From: Protaetiibacter larvae
Lineage (GTDB): Bacteria; Actinomycetota; Actinomycetes; Actinomycetales; Microbacteriaceae
Length of the DNA stretch: 64,000 nt
Reading direction: 5' to 3'
Assembly (NCBI RefSeq): GCF_008365275.1
Contig: NZ_CP043504.1
Span: 1,550,001-1,614,000 of the forward strand
Each line of letters opens with the position of its first letter. The stretch's first letter is position 1. Position numbers and translations under genes: made by a program. Positions 1-7,103 of this stretch are shown here, one piece after another. The notes beneath the pieces were generated by a model, which saw only the letters and a program-made list of their open reading frames with translations, made no database searches and was not told the origin of the DNA.

Positions 1-342
1 CGCCCCGCCGATGTGGCGGCCACCCGGAGCCTGCAGTTCGCCGGCCTGGCGATGCTCGCCAACAGCATCGTGGGCAGCGCGGCGTTCGCGGTGGTGTTCC
101 TCGTGTCGGATGCGGCGCGCCTCAACGAGGCGGCGCTGTTCCTGCAGGGGGTGACGCTGCTCGTGGTCGGCGTGCTCTCGGCGGCGGCGATCCGCTTCGG
201 CATCCGCGGGCTGCGCAACACGGCCGACGGTCGCCTGCGCCGGCGCGGCTGGGCGGTCACCGGGATCGTGGTGGCCGGTGGTCTCGTGATGCTCGTCGCG
301 ATGTCGTTCGCGGCCGTGCTCGTGCTGCTCGTGCTCCGCTGA
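1..342 (+). CDS. Small integral membrane protein, 5' end cut by the window
   Basis: The reading frame is open from base 1, so the true start lies outside the window; a GTG at 13 is the first internal start. The visible part (about 113 residues) has three hydrophobic helices, near residues 8-30, 40-60 and 80-108, separated by basic stretches, with no catalytic motif. The layout resembles small DUF4190-like actinobacterial membrane proteins, but I cannot assign a family. It lies just upstream of rpsO on the same strand, with 114 bases between them that hold the rpsO promoter. Function unknown. Confidence 0.6.
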   Translation, partial: RPADVAATRSLQFAGLAMLANSIVGSAAFAVVFLVSDAARLNEAALFLQGVTLLVVGVLSAAAIRFGIRGLRNTADGRLRRRGWAVTGIVVAGGLVMLVAMSFAAVLVLLVLR

Positions 343-361
343 GCCTGTGCGCCGCCTCTGC

Positions 362-456
362 TAGAGTAGGCAGGTTGCCGTCCAACGGCCGCGGATCAAG
401 AGAGCCCTCGCAGCAGGCGATGGGCACCGCGCAACGAGAGAAAGGGGATCCCCTCT
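362..456 (+). promoter_or_regulatory. rpsO promoter and leader; SD sequestered in a palindrome
   Basis: A -10 hexamer TAGAGT (362-367) gives a leader of about 83 nt. The Shine-Dalgarno AAGGGG (442-447) sits inside a perfect 12-base palindrome, AGGGGATCCCCT (443-454), that ends three bases before the rpsO ATG. Folding would hide the SD. S15 autoregulates through its leader RNA in several bacteria, so this may be a translational operator; that role is inferred. Confidence 0.45.
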
Positions 457-726
457 ATGGCACTGGATGCAGAGACCAAGAAGGCGATCATCGACGAGTA
501 CGCGACCGCCCCCGGAGACACCGGATCCCCCGAGGTGCAGGTTGCCATCCTCACCAAGCGGATCAAGGACCTCACCGAGCACCTCAAGGAGCACAAGCAC
601 GACCACCACTCGCGTCGTGGCCTCCTGCTGCTCGTGGGACAGCGTCGCCGTCTCCTCGGCTACCTCCAGGACGTCGACATCGAGCGTTACCGCTCGCTGA
701 TCGAGCGCCTCGGGCTTCGCCGCTAA
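457..726 (+). CDS. rpsO: 30S ribosomal protein S15
   Basis: The 89-residue product has the full length and pattern of S15, including the DTGSPEVQ segment near residues 21-28 and the [18 protein letters not shown] region that contacts 16S rRNA helix 22. S15 is a primary binder that organises the central domain of the small subunit. The ATG at 457 is preceded by an AAGGGG ribosome binding site nine bases upstream. A strong intrinsic terminator follows within 30 bases, so rpsO appears to form its own transcript. In actinobacteria rpsO normally precedes pnp; here the two are about 10 kb apart with unrelated genes between. Confidence 0.97.
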   Translation: MALDAETKKAIIDEYATAPGDTGSPEVQVAILTKRIKDLTEHLKEHKHDHHSRRGLLLLVGQRRRLLGYLQDVDIERYRSLIERLGLRR

Positions 727-753
727 GCGATCGACAACGCGAACTTCTTCCTC

Positions 754-783
754 GAAGGCCGTCACCGCAAGGTGGCGGCCTTC
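754..783 (+). terminator. Intrinsic terminator of rpsO
   Basis: Arms 754-766 and 771-783 pair over 13 positions (one G-U type mismatch) around a GCAA tetraloop, followed by TCGTTC. The position, 28 bases after the rpsO stop, fits a transcription terminator. Confidence 0.8.
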
Positions 784-822
784 GTCGTTCCCCCGGGGCG
801 GGGCTCCGCGAGCCCGTGAGGA

Positions 823-838
823 TCGAACGTGCGTTCGC
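823..838. promoter_or_regulatory. LexA (SOS) box TCGAACGTGCGTTCGC
   Basis: Matches the actinobacterial/Gram-positive LexA consensus TCGAAC-N4-GTTCGA at 11 of 12 fixed positions. No known SOS gene is adjacent; the only rightward candidate is the small Cys-rich ORF at 904. Two short hairpins with 4-bp stems follow at 841-852 and 855-866. Confidence 0.55.
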
Positions 839-903
839 GCCCCCTTGAGGGGCACCCCTGTTGGGGGATGCTCGTGCCGGTCCACCCGGCGCACACTCGG
901 GGC

Positions 904-1062
904 ATGGACGAATGCCGTCACGGATTGCTGGCAGCGGTGTGCGCTGTCTGCTGCCGTGCCGCGGAGCACGTCGACGCCGACCCGATGGCGCCGTCGACGG
1001 GCGAGGCCGCCCCTCGCGAACTCGCGGTTGCGGGCGGCGCTACGGCGCGGCGATCCGGGTGA
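904..1062 (+). CDS. Possible small Cys-rich (putative zinc-binding) protein
   Basis: A 52-residue frame starting at ATG 904 begins with C-x-H-G-L followed by C-x2-C-C, the pattern of a short zinc ribbon seen at the ends of many actinobacterial proteins. It lies 66 bases downstream of a LexA-type box and its 3' end overlaps the tetR 3' end by 23 bases. The ribosome binding site is poor (GGG five bases upstream) and the C-terminal half is low complexity. It could be a chance frame in GC-rich DNA; the motif and the SOS box are the only support. Confidence 0.3.
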   Translation: MDECRHGLLAAVCAVCCRAAEHVDADPMAPSTGEAAPRELAVAGGATARRSG

Positions 1063-1648
1063 GCGCGTCGATCAGCCCGGTCGGGGGAGCCTCGTACAGG
1101 TAGCGGTGCAGGATGAACCCCTCCGCGGCCGCGAACAGCTCGGTGGCGACGGCGTCCGCGGGCAGATCGGTGCGCACCAGGCCCTTCTGGGCGAGTTCCT
1201 GCACGAAGGTGGTGAGCTCGTCGATCCAGCCGCGGTAGAAGGCGGCGACACCGGCGTGGCGTTCCGGTGACGAGCGGATGGCGAGCTCGTAGTCGGCGAG
1301 CGGCAGCACCCACGCCCCGCCGTCGGGCTCGACTTCCTCGAAGTACGCGAAGATCCGGGTGAACGCCGCCTCGAGCGAGGTCACCTCGGGGTCGCGGGCG
1401 ATGAGCCACCATTCGCCGCGGTAGCGGGCCCGCTCGCGTTGGAGTTCGAGGAAGAACTCCTCCTTGTTGGCGAAGTGGAAGTAGAACGCCCCGCGCGTGA
1501 GATCGCTGCCGCTGACGATGTCTTCGACGGTCGTCGCGGAGAAGCCGTGGACGCGGATCCGCTCGATTCCCAGCCGCAGCAGTTCGCGCCGGGTGGCCTC
1601 TCGGCGGACGGCGAACTTGCTTCGCGCGTCCGAGTCGACCACCGCCAT
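1040..1648 (-). CDS. TetR/AcrR family transcriptional regulator
   Basis: This 202-residue protein has an N-terminal TetR helix-turn-helix (about residues 15-60, with FSATTVEDIVSGSDLTRGAFYFHF) and a helical ligand-binding C-terminal domain. I place the start at ATG 1648, not the longer frame start at 1720, because a TAGCCT -10 (minus strand, 1656-1661) ends seven bases before it, giving a leaderless mRNA. A TetR-type palindrome lies at 1711-1728 in the divergent intergenic region with the surface protein gene at 1738, so self-control and control of that neighbour are likely. The ligand is unknown. Confidence 0.88.
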   Translation of the reverse strand: MAVVDSDARSKFAVRREATRRELLRLGIERIRVHGFSATTVEDIVSGSDLTRGAFYFHFANKEEFFLELQRERARYRGEWWLIARDPEVTSLEAAFTRIFAYFEEVEPDGGAWVLPLADYELAIRSSPERHAGVAAFYRGWIDELTTFVQELAQKGLVRTDLPADAVATELFAAAEGFILHRYLYEAPPTGLIDALTRIAAP

Positions 1649-1675
1649 GCGGGCCAGGCTAGCAGCCGCATCGCT

Positions 1676-1694
1676 GGCCCCCCTTCTGGGGGCC
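1676..1694. other. Short perfect hairpin in the tetR/surface-protein intergenic region
   Basis: GGCCCCC (1676-1682) and GGGGGCC (1688-1694) pair perfectly around five bases. It lies upstream of the predicted tetR -10, so it is not in the tetR mRNA. Role unknown. Confidence 0.4.
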
Positions 1695-1710
1695 GCCGGC
1701 TCGTAATTAC

Positions 1711-1728
1711 ATGCATTCATGAATGTAT
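1711..1728. promoter_or_regulatory. TetR-type operator ATGCATTCATGAATGTAT
   Basis: An 18-base palindrome with 16 of 18 symmetric positions and a perfect ATTCATGAAT core. It overlaps by three bases the TATTCT -10 (1726-1731) of the rightward gene and lies 63 bases upstream of the divergent tetR start. Occupancy would block the rightward promoter. Confidence 0.7.
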
Positions 1729-1737
1729 TCTTCGGCT

Positions 1738-4017
1738 ATGGCCCTCGCGCGCACCCTCCTGACCGGTGCCGCGGTGCTGGCACTCGCCGTGGCCGGCATC
1801 GTGATCCCGAGCGAGCCGGCCCACGCCAACGTCGTCTGCCTGGGCAACGGCACCACGGCGCCCACCATCACAGCGCCGGCGACCGCCCTCGAGGGAAACG
1901 CCGGCGACACCAACCGGCTGTGGGAGCTCGTCGTCTCGTGCGGGCCGACCACGGATCCGGTCGGTTCGGCGTGGGAGCTCGCGTGGGACTCGGTCGCGCC
2001 CCTGCCCCTCGGCATGTCGTTCGACGGACAGAACAACCACCAGCTCCGCGGAATCCCGCAGCAGGTCGGGGTGCACACCATCACCATCCGTGTCGTCGCG
2101 ACCAACGGGTTCGACGCCGAGAACCCGGTGACGCTCACCCGGACCATCGCGATCACCGCCCGGCCCCGGATGACCTCGACGTCCATCCCGCCCGCCACCG
2201 TCGGGGCGTCCTACGAGGCGCGCTTCAACGGGTATGCCAGCGGCGTGACCGCGGTCGGCGCATTGCCGCCCGGCCTCACCATGGGACCCAGCGGCGTGGT
2301 GAGCGGGATGCCGGAGTACGCGCCCGGCTCCGGGGCCTCCGCGAGTTACGCCTTCCGCGCCGCCGTCGACGGAGTCACCGCGAGCAACGCGCCGTTCACG
2401 ATCAACGTCGCGTCATCCACCCCGGTGATCAGCACCGACTCGCTCGCCGCGGGCTGGACGGGTCTGGGGTACGACCAGCTGCTCACCGCCCCCTTCGGGG
2501 CCGACTGGACGGCGTCCGGACTGCCCGCCGGGCTCGCGGTGTCCGGTGACCGCATCACGGGAACGCCGACGCAGTCCGGCACCTTCAGCGTCGTCGTCAC
2601 GGCCTCTCGCGGAACCGCGCACTCCGTCTCGCGGACGCTCGAACTGCACATCGGCGAGAGCGCGGCGCTCGGCGACGTGACGCTCCCGCGCGCGGTGCGC
2701 GGCGTCGCGTACGATCACGCGCTGTCCATCCTCGGCGACGATGTGGTGTTCACGGGCGGCAGCGACGCTCCCGGGCTGGTCGTCGCCGAGGGGCGGATCT
2801 CGGGCACGCCCACCGCGGCGGGCGGCTTCGAGGTGACGGCCGTGGTCGAGAATGCGGGAGCGCGTGTCGAGCGCGTTCTCGAGCTCATCGTGAGCGACCC
2901 CGGATACACCGTCTCGGAGGTCGCGGCGTCGCCGGATCAACTGCTCGCCTTCGGTGCGGCGGGGTTGCCTGCGGGCGACGGGTTCGACGTGACGCTCGGC
3001 GGCGAACGGGTGCTCACGGGCGTGACGGCGAGCGTCGAGGGCACGGTCGATCGCGTCTTTGCGGTCCCGCGCCTGGCGCCCGGCGTCTACCGGGTGGAGA
3101 CGGTGGGCGCCGCGGTGCCCGGATCGCTCGAGCTCACCGTGCTGCCCGTGCTGGACACCGCCCTCCCGCAGCTGCACTACGGCCGCGGGTACGCGGGACG
3201 GATCGACTCCCGCTACGGAGGGGCGGTCGCGGTCGCCGCAGGCTCCACGCTTCCCCCGGGGCTGACACTGCACCCGGATGGCGCCCTCGAGGGCACCGCG
3301 GGCTACGACGGCGTGAGCCCGGCGGCCGAGACCCGCTCGATCCCGATCACCGTGAACGGTGTCGCCGCGGGCTCGGTTCTCCTCCCGCTCGTGCTGGATG
3401 CGCCGACGCTCGATGCGGACGAGCCGCCCCGCGCGGTCGTCGATGCGCCCTACGTCTTCGCCATCCCGGCGCGCGGCCAGCAGGTGGACGTGACGGTGGC
3501 CGGGGAGCTTCCCGAGGGACTGGAGCTCATCGACAGTGAACTCGTCGGCATCCCCGTCGAGCCGGGCGAGTTCGCCCTCACCGTGACCGCGGAGAATCGG
3601 GCGGGACGGGTGGTGCGCGACGTCCTCCTGGTGGTGACGCGACCGACGGTGACCGTCTCGACGGGTTCGATCGCGCCCGGTGCCCGGCTGGACGTGCACG
3701 GCGAGGGCTTCGCGGCGGATGCCGAGGTCGCGATCTGGGTGCATTCGGACCCGGTGCTCCTGAGCCGCGTGACGAGCGACCCGGATGGCCGCATCCGGGC
3801 GACCGTGGCGATCCCGGGCTCGCTGCCGCCCGGGCTGCACCGGATCGAGGTGCGCACCTCCACCGGAAGCTATTGGGCGGAGCTGACGATCGTGGGCGGT
3901 CTGGCTCGCACCGGTGCGGAACCCGTCGCCCTGCTCGCGATGGCGGCGGCGCTCATCGGCGGCGGCGTGCTGCTGCGCCGCGGGGGATGGCGGCTCCGAC
4001 GCGCGGGGGCGCGCTGA
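1738..4017 (+). CDS. Cell-wall-anchored surface protein with putative Ig-like repeats and LARTG sorting signal
   Basis: A 759-residue secreted protein. Residues 1-31 form a signal peptide ending near AHA. The body contains several putative-Ig (He_PIG-like) modules, recognisable by recurring LPxGLxxxxxxIxGTPxxxGxFxVxVTAxN segments, typical of adhesive or structural surface proteins. The C-terminus has LARTG (722-726), a hydrophobic helix (about 731-750) and a basic tail, which is the LAxTG signal used by class E sortases of actinobacteria. ATG 1738 is chosen because TATTCT (1726-1731) ends six bases upstream. No sortase gene is in the window. Probably controlled by the divergent TetR. Confidence 0.85.
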   Translation: MALARTLLTGAAVLALAVAGIVIPSEPAHANVVCLGNGTTAPTITAPATALEGNAGDTNRLWELVVSCGPTTDPVGSAWELAWDSVAPLPLGMSFDGQNNHQLRGIPQQVGVHTITIRVVATNGFDAENPVTLTRTIAITARPRMTSTSIPPATVGASYEARFNGYASGVTAVGALPPGLTMGPSGVVSGMPEYAPGSGASASYAFRAAVDGVTASNAPFTINVASSTPVISTDSLAAGWTGLGYDQLLTAPFGADWTASGLPAGLAVSGDRITGTPTQSGTFSVVVTASRGTAHSVSRTLELHIGESAALGDVTLPRAVRGVAYDHALSILGDDVVFTGGSDAPGLVVAEGRISGTPTAAGGFEVTAVVENAGARVERVLELIVSDPGYTVSEVAASPDQLLAFGAAGLPAGDGFDVTLGGERVLTGVTASVEGTVDRVFAVPRLAPGVYRVETVGAAVPGSLELTVLPVLDTALPQLHYGRGYAGRIDSRYGGAVAVAAGSTLPPGLTLHPDGALEGTAGYDGVSPAAETRSIPITVNGVAAGSVLLPLVLDAPTLDADEPPRAVVDAPYVFAIPARGQQVDVTVAGELPEGLELIDSELVGIPVEPGEFALTVTAENRAGRVVRDVLLVVTRPTVTVSTGSIAPGARLDVHGEGFAADAEVAIWVHSDPVLLSRVTSDPDGRIRATVAIPGSLPPGLHRIEVRTSTGSYWAELTIVGGLARTGAEPVALLAMAAALIGGGVLLRRGGWRLRRAGAR

Positions 4018-4037
4018 ACCCGCTCTAGGATCGCCGC

Positions 4038-4466
4038 ATGGCCCTTTTCCGTCGGCGTGGCGTCGACCCGACCCTGCCCCGCGATGACCGCGGTTTCGGC
4101 AGCTTCGACGACTACGTCTACAACCTGCAGCCGAGGAGCAAGCGCGTCACCATGGTGCTCGCGAACTCGAACCCCTACCAGGACGAGTTGCGCGAGATCG
4201 CGGCATCCGGGTCGACCGAGCTGGAGACCGCGATGTCGCCGCGCTCGATCGAGGCGGAGCGGGTGGATGCGCCGATCGAGGTGCGGCTCTTCACGGGCCG
4301 CCGGGTGAGCGGGGTGGTGGGCAGCATCCCGCGCGGTCTCGAGTCGGTCATCGACGAGGCCCTGCGTCGGCTCGACGACAAGGGCGTGAAGGCGCGTATC
4401 CCGGCGCGCGTGGAGAAGAAGCGCGAGGGCTACCGTGTCGTGCTGCTGATGGGCGCGCTGAAGTAG
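4038..4466 (+). CDS. Conserved hypothetical protein, 142 residues
   Basis: I do not recognise the family. The protein is soluble, with a basic N-terminus and a C-terminal half (EVRLFTGRRVSGVVGSIPRG onward, residues about 82-141) that loosely recalls HIRAN-like or small beta-barrel modules; this is only an impression. It starts at an ATG six bases after a TAGGAT -10 (4026-4031), so it is probably expressed from its own leaderless promoter despite being 20 bases after the surface protein gene. It converges with the thioredoxin gene, with three bases between the stops. Confidence 0.6.
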   Translation: MALFRRRGVDPTLPRDDRGFGSFDDYVYNLQPRSKRVTMVLANSNPYQDELREIAASGSTELETAMSPRSIEAERVDAPIEVRLFTGRRVSGVVGSIPRGLESVIDEALRRLDDKGVKARIPARVEKKREGYRVVLLMGALK

Positions 4467-4469
4467 CGG

Positions 4470-4850
4470 CTACTCGGCTTCGGCGAGTTCGCCCTGCGTC
4501 TGGGCGATCTGGGCGCGCACCTCATCCATGTCGAGTGCGCGGATCTGGCCGATGAGGTCTTCGAGCACGTGCCCGGGCAGCGCACCGGCCTGCGCGAACA
4601 CGCCGATGCCGTCGCGGAACGCCATGAGCGTCGGGATGGAGCGGATGTTGAGGGCGGCCGAGAGCGCCTGCTGCGCATCGGTGTCGACTTTGGCGAAGGT
4701 GATGTCGGTGTGCTTCTCACTCGCCGCGTCGAAGACGGGGCCGAAGGCGCGGCACGGTCCGCACCAGGCCGCCCAGAAGTCGACGAGCACGATGTCGCCC
4801 TCGAGAACGGTGGATTCGAAGGTCTGCTCGGTGAGGTCGACGGTCGCCAT
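4470..4850 (-). CDS. trxA: Thioredoxin
   Basis: The 126-residue cytoplasmic protein has a complete thioredoxin fold with the WCGPC active site at residues 29-33 and the cis-proline segment IRSIPTLMAF near 69-78. It would reduce protein disulfides at the expense of thioredoxin reductase. It is slightly longer than typical TrxA because of an acidic helical C-terminal tail after residue 105. A minus-strand TAGCCT -10 (4857-4862) ends six bases before the ATG, indicating a leaderless mRNA. The divergent monooxygenase operon carries a thiol-stress type promoter in the same intergenic region. Confidence 0.93.
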   Translation of the reverse strand: MATVDLTEQTFESTVLEGDIVLVDFWAAWCGPCRAFGPVFDAASEKHTDITFAKVDTDAQQALSAALNIRSIPTLMAFRDGIGVFAQAGALPGHVLEDLIGQIRALDMDEVRAQIAQTQGELAEAE

Positions 4851-4892
4851 GCGTCCAGGCTACGGGAGCCGCCGGCACCGCGCTGACGCGCG

Positions 4893-4918
4893 GGAATACT
4901 CTCGGCGGGCATCCGGTT
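4893..4918 (+). promoter_or_regulatory. SigH/SigR-type ECF promoter (GGAAT-N18-GTT)
   Basis: GGAAT (4893-4897) and GTT (4916-4918) are separated by 18 bases, matching the consensus of SigR/SigH, the actinobacterial thiol-oxidative stress sigma factors. Transcription would start near 4925, about 45 bases before the monooxygenase ATG. A small inverted repeat ATGCA-AA-TGCAT (4932-4943) just downstream could be an additional operator. Confidence 0.5.
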
Positions 4919-4970
4919 TCATGGGATATCAATGCAAATGCATAGAAGCCGCGAGGAAACGGAACCCACC

Positions 4971-6170
4971 ATGAGCCAGATGCAGTTCGGCCTCTTCACC
5001 GTCAGCGACGTGACCGAGGACCCGACCACCCATCGCACGCCGAGCGAGGCGGAGCGCATCCAGGATGTGCTCACGATCGCCCAGCACGCCGAGGAGGTGG
5101 GCCTCGACGTCTTCGCCCTCGGCGAGCACCACAACCCGCCGTTCTTCTCCTCCTCGCCCACCACGACGCTCGCCTACATCGCCGCCAAGACCGAGAACCT
5201 CATCCTCTCGACCTCGACCACGCTCATCACGACCAACGACCCGGTGAAGATCGCCGAGGACTTCGCGATGCTCCAGCACGTGGCAGGTGGCCGCGTCGAC
5301 GTCATGCTCGGGCGCGGCAACACCGGCCCCGTCTACCCGTGGTTCGGCCAGGACATCCGTCAGGGCATCCCGCTCGCGATCGAGAACTACAACCTGCTGC
5401 ACCGGCTGTGGCGCGAGGACTTCGTCGACTGGCAGGGCGAGTTCCGCATGCCCCTGCAGGGCTTCCAGTCCACCCCGCGGCCCCTCGACGGCACCCCGCC
5501 GTTCGTCTGGCACGGCTCCATCCGCAGCCCCGAGATCGCCGAGCAGGCCGCCTACTACGGCGACGGCTTCTTCGCGAACAACATCTTCTGGCCCAAGGAG
5601 CACTACCAGCGCCTCATCGAGTACTACCGCCGTCGCTTCGAGTTCTACGGCCACGGCACGGCGGCGCAGGCGATCGTCGGGCTCGGCGGCCAGGTGTTCA
5701 TGAACGCCAACTCGCAGGACGCGGTGCGGCAGTTCCGCCCGTACTTCGACAACGCGCCCGTGTACGGCCACGGACCGAGCCTCGAGGAGTTCACGGAGAT
5801 GACCCCGCTCACCGTGGGAAGCCCGCAGCAGGTCATCGACCGCTACGCGGCCATGCGCGACCACTTCGGCGACTACCAGCGCCAGCTGTTCCTCGTCGAC
5901 CACGCGGGCCTGCCGCTCAAGACCGTGCTCGAGCAGATCGACATCCTCGGCGGCGAGGTCGTGCCACAGCTCCGCAAGGAGCTCGCGCAGAACCGCCCGG
6001 CCGAGGTGCCCGACGCGCCCACGCATGCCGCGCGGGTCGCCGCGAACGCGCGCGGCGAGCTGCCGGTCGCCGGCGGCACCCTCGAGCGCGAGGCGACCGC
6101 GACCGCATCCACCGCATCCACCGCATCCACCGGCTCGGCCTTCGGCCCCGCCGCCACGAAGGGCAACTGA
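4971..6170 (+). CDS. LLM-class FMN-dependent monooxygenase, CE1758 family
   Basis: A 399-residue luciferase-like (alpha/beta barrel) monooxygenase that would oxidise an unknown substrate with FMNH2 and O2. The opening MSQMQFGLFTVSDVTEDP, the GEHHNPPFFSSSPTT segment and the partner gene match the CE1758 family. The start is ATG 4971 (GAGGA lies 13 bases upstream; an ATG at 4932 in frame lacks family similarity). The next gene encodes its FMN reductase, with two bases between them. The C-terminal tail has an odd (TAS)-type repeat encoded by three tandem copies of CCGCATCCA (about 6103-6130). A SigH/SigR-type promoter precedes the gene. Confidence 0.88.
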   Translation: MSQMQFGLFTVSDVTEDPTTHRTPSEAERIQDVLTIAQHAEEVGLDVFALGEHHNPPFFSSSPTTTLAYIAAKTENLILSTSTTLITTNDPVKIAEDFAMLQHVAGGRVDVMLGRGNTGPVYPWFGQDIRQGIPLAIENYNLLHRLWREDFVDWQGEFRMPLQGFQSTPRPLDGTPPFVWHGSIRSPEIAEQAAYYGDGFFANNIFWPKEHYQRLIEYYRRRFEFYGHGTAAQAIVGLGGQVFMNANSQDAVRQFRPYFDNAPVYGHGPSLEEFTEMTPLTVGSPQQVIDRYAAMRDHFGDYQRQLFLVDHAGLPLKTVLEQIDILGGEVVPQLRKELAQNRPAEVPDAPTHAARVAANARGELPVAGGTLEREATATASTASTASTGSAFGPAATKGN

Positions 6171-6172
6171 TC

Positions 6173-6817
6173 ATGACCGCACGTCGCATCGCCGTCGTCA
6201 CCGCGGGGCTGTCGAACCCCTCGACGACGCGCCTGCTCGCCGACCGTCTCGCCGACGCCGCCACCCGCGGCCTCGTCGAGGCGGGGGAGAGCGTCGAGGT
6301 GGACGTCTTCGAGCTGCGCGACTACGCGCACGACGTGACCAACAACCTGCTCACCGGTTTCGCGCCCCCCGCGCTCGCCTCGATGATCGACGCGGTGACG
6401 AGTGCCGACGGCCTCATCGTCGTGACGCCGATCTTCTCCACGAGCTACTCGGGGCTGTTCAAGTCGTTCATCGACGTGATCGACCCGGACGCCCTCACCG
6501 GCATGCCGGTGCTGATCGGCGCCAACGCGGGAACCGCGCGGCACTCGCTCGCGATCGACTACGCGATCCGTCCGCTGTTCGCCTACCTGCACGCCGAGGC
6601 GATCTCGACGGGCGTGTTCGCCGCATCCAGCGACTGGGGCGGCACGGAGGATGGCGCCGCGCAGCTCGCGAGCCGCATCGACCGCGCCGGTCGCGAGTTC
6701 GCGGCCGCGGTCGCCCGCCGTGAGCGGAAAGCCGCCGTGGACCTTTGGGATCCGGCGTCCTTCCTGGGTGAGGGCCGATCCTTCGGGCACCTGCTGGGGG
6801 GTCTCGCCGGCGAGTAG
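6173..6817 (+). CDS. LLM-partnered FMN reductase, CE1759 family
   Basis: The 214-residue flavodoxin-fold NADPH-dependent FMN reductase has the N-terminal strand and P-loop (RRIAVVTAGLSNPSTTRLLA) and the FMN-contacting TPIFSTSYSGLFKSFID segment at about 83-99. It would supply reduced FMN to the upstream luciferase-like monooxygenase; this two-gene pairing is the defining context of the CE1758/CE1759 families. The ATG at 6173 is two bases after the upstream stop, so translation is probably coupled. It converges with the DedA/DUF5302 gene across a long hairpin. Confidence 0.88.
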   Translation: MTARRIAVVTAGLSNPSTTRLLADRLADAATRGLVEAGESVEVDVFELRDYAHDVTNNLLTGFAPPALASMIDAVTSADGLIVVTPIFSTSYSGLFKSFIDVIDPDALTGMPVLIGANAGTARHSLAIDYAIRPLFAYLHAEAISTGVFAASSDWGGTEDGAAQLASRIDRAGREFAAAVARRERKAAVDLWDPASFLGEGRSFGHLLGGLAGE

Positions 6818-6830
6818 CCCCCGCGAACTC

Positions 6831-6905
6831 ATGGCGCGGCTGGAGCTACGACCGCGCGGCGGGGGCGTTTCTCCCGCCCGCGGGGCGCGGCTCCAGCCGC
6901 GCCAT
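6831..6905. terminator. Long hairpin between convergent genes
   Basis: Arms 6831-6846 and 6890-6905 are perfect 16-base inverted repeats around a 43-base GC-rich spacer that can fold further. It lies between the ends of the FMN reductase gene and the DUF5302 region and probably stops transcription from both sides, although there is no T-tract. Confidence 0.55.
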
Positions 6906-6920
6906 GACACCCGGGGCGGG

Positions 6921-7103
6921 TCAGCCGGACTTGCGCCGGAACTCGCGGCGCTGCTCGGCGCGGCCATGCGACTCGTGCACCGAGCCGTCGCCGTCCAGGT
7001 GGCCGGGTCGATCCTGCGCCTGCTGCTTCTTGCGCTCGAGCGCCTCACGGAACTTGCGCTTGGTGTCCTCGGATGCGGCGCCGGGCTTCTCGTCGGAACT
7101 CAT
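6921..7103 (-). CDS. DUF5302 domain protein, possible internal start within the DedA frame
   Basis: A 60-residue acidic-to-basic protein (TKRKFREALERK, C-terminal FRRKSG) with the full length of stand-alone DUF5302 proteins. ATG 7103 is preceded by GGGGAC, a weak ribosome binding site, and by the DedA frame without a stop. If translation starts here it yields a normal DUF5302 protein; if only the upstream start is used the domain is fused to DedA. Function unknown. Confidence 0.5.
   Translation of the reverse strand: MSSDEKPGAASEDTKRKFREALERKKQQAQDRPGHLDGDGSVHESHGRAEQRREFRRKSG

Noticed and set aside
375-848. 157-codon ORF overlapping rpsO in another frame
   Set aside because: Out-of-frame shadow of rpsO and its terminator region.
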